Translations under genes and position numbers: made by a program | The notes under the pieces: generated by a model | What the model saw: only the letters and a program-made list of their open reading frames with translations | The model's database searches: none | What the model was told of the DNA's origin: nothing | NCBI GenBank assembly: GCA_037127255.1 | Contig: JBANSL010000004.1 | Coordinates: forward strand, 19,909,967 to 19,973,966 | DNA length: 64,000 bases | DNA from: Persicaria tinctoria | Taxonomy: Eukaryota > Streptophyta > Magnoliopsida > Caryophyllales > Polygonaceae | Direction: 5' to 3' | Shown: piece after piece, positions 11,622 through 22,900 of the stretch | Layout: each line of letters starts with the position of its first letter | How positions within the stretch are numbered: the stretch's first letter is position 1

Positions 11622-14190
11622 CTTTTTTTTTTGGCAGTAGGCAAACATTAGAATGCCTTACCAAGGCAAGGTTCACTCATGATCATCCTTGCAGATGATG
11701 TTAAATTAATCCACATGCAAGGGGAGAGTAGACATATTACAAGTACCCCTATGTCTAGCAATATAATCGATCGTTGCGTTTGATTCTCTGAAGCAATGTT
11801 GAAATTCAATCTTGTCAAAGCTGTCTTTCATCAGGTTGATCATCTCGATTGTTCTGTAGATCTCCCAATCAATCTTGGTGTTGTCATAATAGCTTGTACC
11901 ACCTTCAAATTATATCACCTTCAATAATGACCTTCCTCAATCCTTTATCCCTGGCTTTTTGAACTCCTAAGCAGAATGCGAAAGCCTCTGTCTGCAGAAT
12001 GGAACCCGAACATGCTTTTTGTTGAAAGATGTCAATTACCTGTCCCATACTATTCCTAATAATACCCCCCAAATTGCAATCGGTGGGGCCTCTAACCGAA
12101 CCATCTACATTTATTTTGTAGATGGTGAATGGTGGTTTGGACCACCCAGACGTCCTCTTCTTATTTTTTCTTATAGTGTGTGGTTTGGGTGGGGCAGCTT
12201 GGTTCCAATTGTTCACTTGTTGGAGTATTTTATGGACTATGGAAGTATTTGTTTCTAATTGTTGGCTGTCAATGATTTTATTCCTAATTTCCCAAATAGT
12301 GTGTCATATAAAACATAACTCCTCAAAGTTTTGATTATTACAGTTGATGGTACAAAGGTCAGTCTGAATGAACTGGTTTACACATAAGTTAATAAAGCTT
12401 CTACCGGTTGCATATTCGTATGAAGATATGATTGATCTCGTGATTGGACATTCTAAGAGGAGGTGATTTGCGTCTTCATCATGGTCTTGGCAAAGAACAC
12501 ATTGCGCTGGGACTCTGTTAAAGTGTTTATTTAGTCGAGCTTTGGTGGGTAAGCCATCAACTAAAATTTTCCAAATAAAGTTTTGTGTTTTTGGTGGTAA
12601 ACAGAGCTTCTAGATCCACTTTAAGTCTTTATTGATCTGATCATTATTGTGTTTTATTTTGTGAGTTGATTTTGTTGTGAATTCACCATCAGTATTAAGT
12701 TTCCAAATGAGTTTGTCAAGTGTGTTCCATGTCGGAATTGGGATATCCTTAATGGAAGATACCACTTGAGGAAGGGGGGGGGGGGGTTCTATCTTAATAA
12801 TGGTATATTCCATTCTTTTTGATGAGTGAACAGATCTGCTACGTTCATGTTAGAGTTGTTGTTTCCTTGATAGCACCGAAGAGGCAAGTTATTTATCCAT
12901 GGGTCCGACCAAACATTTATAGAGTTCCCATTTCCCACAATCCAGAGAAGGCATTTACCAAAGGTATCTCGCAGATGGAGAAGTCTTCCAAATTGCCAAG
13001 ATACAATTTGTTTATTGTTAAAATAAAATAAAAATAGTGTCATTTTTTAGATACTTTTCCTTTATTATTCTAACCCAAATATTGTTAGGTTCCGTGATTA
13101 TTTTCCAGAGTAACTTTAGTTGAAGGCTGGTATTTGTATCTTCAGCCGTCTTAATTCCTAATCCACCATTTTCCTAATTTGTGCAAATTTTTTCCCAGCT
13201 AATAAGAGGATTATACCGTTCAGAGTTAAGTTTATTCCAGAAAAAGTTTTTGTTGATCTGGTCAATTTGTTGAAGAAAATTTTACATAAGATAGTTAACT
13301 TTGGAGCTAAGATTAGCACGGATGAGCACAACCCTCCCTGCTTGTGATAATGTAGAGGCCTTCCAATTAGGTAATTGTTTCTTCAAACTCTGGATGGCTT
13401 CTTCGAATACACAGTTTTTAACTCTACCTTTGATAATGGGAATACCTGAGTATTTTTCTATGCCAGAGGAGAGTGGAATATTCAAATCTTGGGAAAACGA
13501 ACGTGCCAGATTTGTATTTACATTTGTTGAAACTTGCAAAGAGCTTTTCTGATAGTTGATGATCAGGCCAGATTGATTAGAGAAATTATTTTGAATATTT
13601 TGAATTGTGTGAAGGCTTTTATGCGAGGTGTTTGCAAATATAAGCGTATCATCTACAAATGTGAGAATAGGAGTTCCATTGGTGGTTAATTTAATCCCTA
13701 TGAGTGCGTCATCCCTTTTGACTTCCTCATGGAGTTGTCTAGAAAAGTTTTCCATAGAGCATCGGCATTCATAGGGTTACCCCATCCATCTCTCTCTTCG
13801 TAATATTTTGACACCTCATTCTCCACTAACTCTACCCCATCCTTTAAGAATTTTAACTTTTATCCCACATCCATAAGTTTACCCCATTACTATTTTTTTA
13901 ACTTTAATTATACCCCACCACATATTTTAACCAATCAAAACTTAACCCGCTTAATAAAAAAATAAAAAAACAACACTTTTATTGATTTTAGAAAATTAAA
14001 TGGGATGGAGAGGGGATGGGTTTAACCCATTCCACTAGGGTTGCCCCTTCCCCTTGGTGGAATGGGTTTTATTCCACATCCATGGGTTTACCCCATAGGA
14101 GGGATGGGGGAGGGTTAAACCCATGGATGCTGATGCTCTTACTATGACAAAAATATAGGGGGCTAAGGGGAACCAATCATTTTTTCCTTG
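11622..14190 (-). mobile_element. L1-type LINE, 5'-truncated, decayed ORF2
   Basis: Minus-strand non-LTR retrotransposon. In coding order: RT motif with PLSP near 14160; RT palm TFVDDTLIFANTS near 13640-13665; thumb region (SSGIEKYSGIPIIKGR, LPNWKASTLSQAGRVVLI); zinc-binding RT-associated region about 12610-13043 (NGNSINVWSDPWI); and RNase H at 11905-12216 (KINVDGS, LQTEAFAFCLG, KVIIEGD). A poly(A)-like tract (plus-strand T run 11622-11632) marks the 3' end. The frame is split by stops and shifts and by the MITE at 13757-14139; the endonuclease and ORF1 are absent. Confidence 0.85.
13757..14139. mobile_element. MITE inserted in the LINE RT frame
   Basis: Terminal repeats GAGCATCGGCATTCATRGGG on the left and, inverted on the right, GAGCATCAGCATCCATGGG. 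Flanking TA (13755-13756 and 14140-14141) reads like a 2-bp target duplication. If the element and one TA are dropped, the LINE frame runs straight through, which supports these borders. The interior repeats TACCCCATCC/GGATGGGG words. The superfamily is uncertain. Confidence 0.62.
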
Positions 14191-14499
14191 TTCTCCAATA
14201 AATCAAAGTCAATAGTCGGTAAATAATTTGATTTTTCAACCATCTCCATTGACAAGTTCTCCCGTAATGTTTTTTATTTTTCTCTCTCTATTTTTCTTTT
14301 AATAAAAAAAATCTATTTTAACCCTAAAATAATAAAATAATATCGCGTTGGCCCTATTATTGTGCAAAGGAAATCAATTTTAAGGGTGATTTCTTGCAAC
14401 TAAGAGTGTTTTTCAGTAAAAAGCTGCATTTAAAGGGTGGTTTCATGCAATTTTGCCGAAAAATAATTAATTAGGTTGATGTGGGGGGTAATATTTACC
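14191..14499. other. Unassigned spacer
   Basis: AT-rich. Contains GGGTGATTTCTTGCAA and GGGTGGTTTCATGCAA about 60 bp apart, a loose repeat. No gene seen. Confidence 0.35.
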
Positions 14500-15260
14500 A
14501 TTCAATTATGTCGAGATGGTTAAGATTTCTTCAACTTTACTAAGCAGTACTTGAGAAGAGCACATTCCCCGTCAGAATCTTCCAAATAAGTTTTATTTGT
14601 GACGATTTGTTCATATCTTTCATCTTGTGTAGTTCTAGCGCCCACATTTTTTTGTTTACATATTTTATTCTATCCTATTAGTGGCTTGTAATTTTGATCT
14701 TTAATCCAAAAGAAACATCTATTTCTCTGGTCAAACTCCTTATACATGTTTGTTGGGAATATGAAATTATGCATTATATAACTTGGTTTAGTAGCCAAGT
14801 TCCCTTTAATCAATATTGTTATTCCTTGTTTGGACAACGATCGAGTTGCCTTTCCATTTGGTCAATTAGGTCTTAGTTTGCCCATTGTTTCTTCAAAGGT
14901 GTCCTTATTGACCTTACCATTTATGATGGGACATCTTAAATATTTGTCTACCACAATTTAGTTTGTAATATTAAGTGAGCTTTGAATGTTTAACTTTTAT
15001 CGGTTTGATACCCCTTTTGTTATTTGAAAAGCAGATTTGTGAAAGTTTACTTTTCGTACTGAGATGCTTTTGAAAAGATCATCATGTCATCTATAAATGT
15101 GAGAAATCGAGTTCTTATTCCATTTTTGTGATATTGAAGTCTACTCATATTCTGTTATAGTTTTTTTTTTTTGCCACCACCTCTACATCGGTATCGATGC
15201 TAAAGAGATATGGAGAAATCGAGCCCTCTTGTCTTAATCCATTTTCTGATCTTAATGTTT
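14500..15260 (-). pseudogene. Second LINE reverse-transcriptase fragment
   Basis: Minus-strand reading shows SISPYLF near 15190-15210, RTRFLTFIDDMMIFSKAS near 15060-15115 (the RT F-x-DD palm motif), and further downstream QIKLIWKILTGNV near 14560-14600, as in the C-terminal region of plant L1 ORF2. Stops are numerous. The palm motif resembles that of the neighbouring LINE (LTFVDDTLIFANTS), so the two are probably related copies of different age. Confidence 0.65.
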
Positions 15261-15523
15261 CTATGAGTTCATATATTATTAACCCGCCTGAACCCGTTGA
15301 CCCGGACCCTTTAGGTCATTGACCCGTAGGGTTACTGACCCGTACGACTCGCCGGGTCACGGGTCAACTCGTAACCTGTGGTCAGGTCTAGTTTGAACCT
15401 TAACTTGAATGTTGACACATGTCCAATATTAAATATGTCTGACATTAAAAAAATGATGAACGGATCTTTTGATCCGTTCAATATAAGTAACGGATTCGTG
15501 ATCCATTCATATTAATTTTTATT

Positions 15524-17173
15524 GGATGATTTGCACCAATATATCAATTCACACCCAACTTTGCAAAAATAACCATGGGGGGATTATTTGCATGGGAATG
15601 ACAAAATGTCATTTTTGCAAAAATTTTGGGCACCTTCCCAACAGGTTGAAGGTAACCAAGGGAGAGAGAGGGAGACCCACTTTAATTGTTTCAAACTAAT
15701 TTTTGGCCATTTTTATTTGTTAAAATTAAAAAATAAATTTATTTTTTAACTATCTATAGACACCCACTTTATACATGTTTATGAAAAAAATATTTTGAAG
15801 TAAAGTTGGTTCTACAACGTATCTTGATCTCAATTTACGATTTACACTTACTAGCCAGTAACTACTGTTGCCTAGCCACTGACTACGATCTCTTAGCCAA
15901 TATAAGACTAACCCCTGTTAAACCCTCCGCTTCACCTTGGTGTCCGACGAGGCAAAGAGTTGTCGTGGCCGGAGTGAACCCTCTCCATCCATCACTACCA
16001 CCCTTCCTCCACAAATCTCCCTCCATCTCCACAAATCCGACCGACCTCCACACATTTCCATTTTCCCTTTCACTAAATCCAAAAAAAAAAAAAAAAGAGG
16101 AAGAGCCACCACGACCGCCACCCTCCACCCCGTCGTCGTCAGCCTCAGGCCTCCACTTCCCCGTCTTTCTTTTCCTGTTCGGCTGTTGTGAAACCTCTCT
16201 CTCTCCCTCACTCTCCCTCATTTGCTTTGTCTTAAATTCCACCCAAACACACCTCCGAAATTTCAAACTCCCACCAAAGAAGAAGAAGAAAAAGTTACGA
16301 TTTATGCTTACTAGCCAGTAACTACTTTTCCCTAGCCACTAACTACGATCTCTTAGCCAATATAAGACTAACCCCTGTCAAACCCTCCACTGTTCAACCA
16401 TCCGCTTCACCTTGGTGTCCGGCGAGGCAAAGAGTCGTCGTGGTCGCAGTGAACCCCATCCATCCATCTCTACCACCCTTCCTCCACAAATCTCCCTCCA
16501 TCTCCACAAATCCGACCGACTTCCACACATTTCCATTTCCCCTTTCACAAAATCAAAAAAAAAAAAAAAAAAAAGAGGAAGAGCCACCACGACCATCGCC
16601 CTCCACCCCGCCGCCGTCAGCCTTAGGCCTCCACTTCTCCTTCTTCCTTCTCTTGTTCAGTTGTTGTCAACTCTCTCTCTCCCTCCCTCTCTCTCCTTTG
16701 CTTTGCCATAAATCTCGCACAAACCACCTCCAAAATTTCAAACTCCCTCCAAAAATTTTAACCCACTATAATGGGTAAGGGTGACTTATTATTTTTGCAA
16801 ATAAAAGTTATTTTTTGACATTTAACTAAGGATGATTTGCATGAATATACCAATTCATGGCCAACTTTGCAAAAATGACCAAGGGGTTGAAAATTTGCAA
16901 GGGCATGACAAAAGGTCATTTTTGCAAAATTTTTGGGCACCTTCCCAACAGGTTGAAGGTAGTCTAGGGGGAGAGAGAGGAGGAGAGAGGGAGACCCACT
17001 TTAATTGTTTTAAACTAATTTTTGGCCATTTTTATTTGTTAAAATTAAAAAATAAATTTATTTTTGAACTTAATTTAATTTTATCTATCTATAGACACCC
17101 ACTTTATATATGTTTATGAAAAAATATATTTTGAAGTAAAGTTAGGTCTAAATCGTGTCTTGATCTCAATTTT
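15524..17173. repeat. Composite repeat: flanking direct copies around a tandem pair
   Basis: 15524-15836 and 16830-17173 are direct copies of one sequence (GGATGATTTGCA..., then GGGCACCTTCCCAACAGGTTGAAGG without interruption, ending ATCTTGATCTCAATTT). Between them, 15837-16296 and 16297-16756 are tandem copies of a roughly 460-bp GC-rich unit beginning TTACGATTTA. The second copy differs by small indels and substitutions. Open frames inside (proline-, serine- and lysine-rich) follow from CT-rich and poly(A) tracts and overlap on both strands, so I do not call them genes. It may be a MULE- or Helitron-like carrier of captured sequence. Confidence 0.6.
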
Positions 17174-17464
17174 GAGTATGGCATGGATAACCATTTGGAT
17201 GACAAAGACAACAATTCAGCTGGCACAGAAATTTACACAACTGGCAAGATAAACCATAAAACCTGGGCAGAACCGACAATCGTTGCTCCGAAGATGAAAG
17301 TGGACATGGAGGAGGGGACAATGCTCATAGAGGAGAGCATGTTGTTTGGGTCAGTCAGGAGTAAGATAATGGAGACAAGCGGGTACCCGTCTCGGGGCGG
17401 GTACCCACTTGTTACAAAGTAAAAAAAAATACTAACTAGCTAGGTGCTGAAACACAAAAAAAAA

Positions 17465-18380
17465 GGGTAAATTCCTTTGGTGGTCCCTAACCTTTAAGGG
17501 TTAGCCACTATTGATCTCTAACCTTTGTAAGTGTTACTTTTAGTCCTTAACCTTTTAGATATTGCTACTATTTGGTCCTCCCGTCTATTTTCTAATTAAA
17601 CTAAATAATAAAATTATTTAATTTTCTAAATAAATCCAAGAGAGATTAGAAAATGGTTCCGTGACTTCCGTCTAATGAATTTTAGGGGCCCCGTTCAATA
17701 TTACCTTAATCTTAAAATATTTGATTTTTTTCCCACTTGCTAATTATTAAAAAAATATTTTATGTGTAGTTTTTAACTTATTAAAAAATGTGTCAACAAG
17801 TTAAGCATCCACTATTTTGATACGAATAAAGTACTTATTACATTTACCAATCTTTCAAAAACATGTAGCATATAAATTATGTAAAATAAATGTATTCCTT
17901 TAAATAGGATAATTAAAAAAATGCCCAAATAAATTTAATATAGGACTTCTTCCTATTGGATTTTAAGTCATATATTTTAACTTTTTTAATTATGTATCAT
18001 TGCCCAAATAAATTTAATATGCCCAAATAAATGTATTCCATTAAAAACTCATTCATTGTGTGAAGTTATAATTTACAAATAAAATTTTGAATATATATGT
18101 GAAAAATCTTAAAATATAATAAATTATACTCTAATACAAGAGTTTGTATTAAAATAACAAATAAAAATAGTTAATAAGGAGGTTCAATAACTAAAATAGT
18201 TTTTCATTTAGAAAAAACAATTATAAAATGTACATTTAATAAAATGTTGGCATTTAATTGGATGGAAGGACCAATAGTAGCAATATGTAAAAGGTTAGGG
18301 ACTAAAATTAACACTTAAAAAGGTTAGGGACTGATAGTGACTAACCTTTAAAGATTAGGGACTACCAAAGGAATTTACCC
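17465..18380. mobile_element. Non-autonomous MULE with long terminal inverted repeats
   Basis: Ends GGGTAAATTCCTTTGGTGGT and, inverted on the right, the same with one base differing. The inverted similarity continues about 110 bp (CCCTAACCTTTAAGG, CTAACCTTT, TTTTAGTCC blocks). Both sides carry a run of nine A residues (17456-17464 and 18382-18390), fitting the 9-bp target duplication of Mutator-like elements. The interior is AT-rich and non-coding. Confidence 0.7.
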
Positions 18381-19740
18381 CAAAAAAAAATTCCATACAA
18401 CCCTATACATGATTTCACTTGGCCTAAAAAAAGAAAAAGCTACGATTTACACTTACTAGCTATTAACTACTGTCGCCTAGCCACCGACTATGATCTCTTA
18501 GCCAATATAAGACTATCCCCTGTCGGATCTCGTCTACCTCAGGAACTTCCCACCTCAAGGATAGTTAGGATAAATGACATTCTTTGAGTTGCTGAAGGTT
18601 GGTTTTTGTCATTCTGCATATATGTACGTCAGTTACAGTATGTGGTTGTCCGTTCTGGTTGGCTGAGATGCGAACCCCGAATATATGCGATTTACGCTTA
18701 CTAGCCAGTAACTACTATTGTCTAGCCAATAAAACCGATGTCTCAGCCAACGGAAGACTAAGCCCTATCAAATATTATTAATCTCATAAACTTCCCACGA
18801 CATTTACATAAACTGAAAATGAGTAAATGTTCAAACAAAGATGCAATTAGAAAAAGATGAAAAAGTGCACATTCACATCCTAAATACTCAAACACAGCAG
18901 CCTCCCCTTCTGTCTTCCTTCACCGAATCCTTCTCTTCTTTCTTCCTTAGCTCTGCAACTTTGTGACCTGCAGGCAAAACGACATGAAACGGATGGAGTT
19001 TTAGGGTTTCACACCGAAATCCCCATTCGAAAATCACACATTTCAGACCAATTTTTGTTGGGATTTAGTTAGGGTTTGCTTACTTGTTTCGAAATGGTAG
19101 CCGGATTCTCGTCGGATCCTTCGCATCCGCCTCTCAATCGCCGCCTCCACACTCTTCTCTCACCGGAAGTCGCCGCTGCCTCTTCTTAGCTGCCGCCTCC
19201 GTCTATGCTTCTCAGTCGCTGCCACCGGAAGTCACCACCTCTCAATCGCCTCCTCCACTTCTCTCCTCCTCCTTCGCGATCTCTCTCTCTCTCCATATCT
19301 GCAGATTTGATTTTGTGAGAATGAACTCTCTCTCTCCTTTTCTAATCCCTTAAATCTCACCCAAAGATTTCCAAAATTTCAAAAGCCCGCCTAAATTACT
19401 TAACCCATAATACAAGGTCACTATAACCGGTTAGTTTTGCAAAAAAAATTCACCTTTTGACATTTACTACATTTTATGGGGAATGACATTTTTGCAAAGG
19501 GTGAGAATTTTTGGTATATTGAGTACCATTTTCTCTTTAACTAATTTTTTTTTTACGAGATAGAGACATTTTTGCACAGGAGGATAAAATGGTACTATTG
19601 GATACAATTTTTTCATTTTTATTTTTAAAGTTACTTGTCAAATTAAGGTTCAAACCAGCCGTATTTCCGTTAAGTCTTCCGTTCAGTCATATATAGCAGT
19701 AATCTCGGTTGCATATACCCTGCCGAAAATTCATCTCGGG
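18381..19740. other. Repeat-derived spacer upstream of PDV1
   Basis: No gene supported. Two more copies of the TTTACxCTTACTAGC-GTAACTAC word lie near 18441-18520 and 18690-18770, matching the start of the 15837 and 16297 units. The stretch 19084-19530 (CT-rich with TCGCCGCCTCC, then CCCATAATAC..GGTCACT and TTTTGCAAA words) resembles the end of those units. This looks like another degenerate member of the same family. Confidence 0.4.
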
Positions 19741-19932
19741 CGTAGAAATTGAATACCCACAGAGTCTCACGACTCACACTTCCCCATCCCTCTCCCTCAA
19801 CAAAACCCTTTTGTCAAGAAAGGAATAAAGCGAAGCGATTGGAAACTGGAAAGAGAACCCCCACCCCAACATTTCCCTCCAAATCAAATCCAGTTTTCGC
19901 TTCCTCTAAATTGGTAATTTCTACCTCCTCAA

Positions 19933-22900
19933 ATGGTGGAGATGGAGATTGCAGAAGTGGAAGCCGTTCTCGAGAAGATTTGGGACCTCCACGACAAGCT
20001 CAGCGACGCCATCCACTCCATTTCCAGAACTCACTTCCTCAATGCGCTCAAACCCCCCTCCTCTGACCCCCGCAGGAAGCCTTTCCCCGCCTCCGCCGCT
20101 CCCGATGATGACAACCCCAAGGGCTTTGTCTATGTCAAGGACTGGGATAAGGATTCTGCCATTACCGAAGCTAGGAGCCTCAATTCTATCCGTACCGCCC
20201 TTGAGGATCTCGAAGACCAGCTCGAGTTCTTCCATGTGAGTCTTTTCTGTCTTTGTAATTATTTCCTGGAATTTTGACTTTTTTTTATGTTTATTTCTGA
20301 ATTCTCATGTTCTTCGTTCTCCTCATTTGAATTTGGTGTTTTCCTGCCGTTTACGCTTGGATTTTGGGCTTTGTAGTTAGGGTTTGTTATTTTGCGGAAT
20401 CCTCTATAGCTTAATTGTACGTTTCTGAGACGATCGGTTGCACTTGGAATGCAGAAATTGGAGAGATAAGAGAGGAAGGTTACGTAAATATAACAAACTA
20501 CACAAACTACCCTTAGTATCTGAGCTTACAGAAAAGCATTGTCTTAATATGTGGTATTTTGACTTCTTCCCCCCCTTGTTGTTATGCAAGGGCAAATGAG
20601 TTTAGGTGTTGAATTGTTGATTGCTAGAAACAGTATGAATAAATGGGTGATTAATGTAATTCTGTTTTATAGATGCTGGTTTTGAGCAAATAAGGCTAGA
20701 TTAAGGGTTGTTTGCAAAGTTACCGTTTAGAATTTTTTATTTTCTTGGGCTGTTTAGAGGAAGGAGATAAATGGTTTACCAATACATTCTTTCATCATAC
20801 GCCTGTTGTATTGGAGATGAATACTTGAGTATCAAAATTATCTTGTAACCAACATGGTAAGGAGGTCGGTGCTTATATTCTCTGCATTTTATCTATGCTT
20901 CTTTTATTTTTGTACATTTTTTTTAACTTGCTAGTTTCACATGTATTGATGATTGAGGTCCTCTTTTATTTTCATGCTCTCCCAGCTAATACGCTGCATG
21001 TGAATACTTGATTCTGTGTTCAACAATAATTTATCCTTAGATTTTATGTTCTATGCTTGGCATTTATTCTCTCATCTCATTTACTGTGCATTTGCTAGCA
21101 TACTTTTGTGCCTCTTAGACTTTCTTTTTGAACATTCGGCTCTTTAAGTTTTCTAATATCTTTGAACCTTTGTGTTATATTGGTAATATCTGCAATCGTT
21201 CCTTGATTTCTTGAAAATAATTGCTGAAGCATGCTCTGCTCTTGTTGATGGTATTAACTTGGGCTGTTGGAGATTTGTTTCTGAGGCAATTGTGATGTAT
21301 TTCTTGCAAGAGTTTGACCAAATCTAGGTGATGCTGTATGATTAAAGCAGAAATGAATTTATTGCAAGAGCTTGACCAAATGTAGGTTTTCTTAAAACTG
21401 AACATGAAGAATTCTAGAAGCTTATATTTTATGGTGAAATTTGGAAACTTCAATGTAAAATTGCTTTCTAACATGTTATACCTTCATATTAAATTGACTA
21501 TTTTTTTTTGGGTTTTTTGTCTATGCCTTTTTCCCTTTCTGTTCCAATATCTTTGGGTGTGCTTAAGAAATCTATCCTTTTCTTGAGTTGAAAGTAGTTG
21601 TCTGGCAATGCTTTTAGGCTAGTTAATGTGGTGGTGGACTGTTTTTAGTGAAGGATATTGTTGGATAAATTGATTTTACTTTTATGTCACAAGTTTGTTG
21701 GTGGTTACATTTAATGTGTTGCTTTAATTTAAATTATTTTCTAGCCTAGGTTTATATTTCCTAGGGTGTTTTTCTAGTAGTTATTGTCTTTTGTAGCTTT
21801 ATTTTCCAAGACTTTATAGCTTCTCTTGTAAGCTTTAAGTCATCTCTTATCTTTAAATAGTTGTTTTCTCATTGAATAATATGATAAGACAATATGAAGA
21901 AGATCTTAAACTTCTCTTTGTTCTTCCTCAAGATCCTCCCAAGATTAGTTGTCTCCGCTGCCATGATTTCAGTTTAGAAATCTAACAAGTATGCTAGACT
22001 TGCTAGTAGTTATATCTCAGGCTCTGAGTTTCTTCTGGATGCTTTCAGTGTATTATTTAATTTTATTTTTCCTTTTTCCATCTCAACTCTGAAGACATCC
22101 ACTACTTCAGAAAAACTATTTTACAGTATGATACTAGCCGTGATCCTGGCTCTAGTAGGATGAACATGCCACCTTTGTCAAATCTAGTGGTAGAGAAACC
22201 TATATTCTTTGAAACAACAGTCTCTATGTTTTTCACTTAGCTGGCTTATGAAATCTCAGGATATTTTCTAGATTGATCTATTATTTCAAATTTTCGTACA
22301 GCCTGCTATACAAGTTATCCCTTGTGCAGCAGATGTAATTTACTGTGGGTTATATTCTTATTTGGGTTTTATCGGGATTCTATTAAATATTCTAGTGGTA
22401 CTATCCTTTTTGACAAACTCACTTTTGCTTATATACTTGGGTGTCCAAAACCAAGTCTTGTTTCTAGTTTTTCATGCAATGATTTTTCTCATAGCTAGAT
22501 TAGTTTCCATTATGTTAAATCTCTAGATGATATCTATGACTTCTAGTTAAGAATCCTTCTGTAGATGGCAAACATTCTTCTCTTCAAATTTGTTTGAAAA
22601 GCATTACATTTTAAAATAGGTAGAGGTATTGAAATAAATAAGTCAATTTATTCTACAATCAACATCCAAGTTCCAAGCAGAACCACCAGCGAGTCTAGAG
22701 ATCTAGTTACTAAAGGATCTTTTAGTTTCTCATTTTGTGGACTTTAGCAGCTAAGCCTATACATGATCAAATGGACAGCGAAGCTTTGTGGTGAAAATGA
22801 AAGTTCAAATATAGCACATGTTAGGTCGGAACTGCCCACTCAAATATTTCCTTCATTTTTTCAGATATCTAGTTTAGTACATTCTAGAAACCAGGCGGCT

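Noticed and set aside
15806..16778. Several overlapping frames of 70-170 codons on both strands
   Set aside because: Low-complexity CT- and A-rich tandem repeat; the two repeat copies do not keep a common frame and no domain is visible.
19921..20235. 104-codon minus-strand frame opposite PDV1 exon 1
   Set aside because: Shadow of a well-supported conserved exon.
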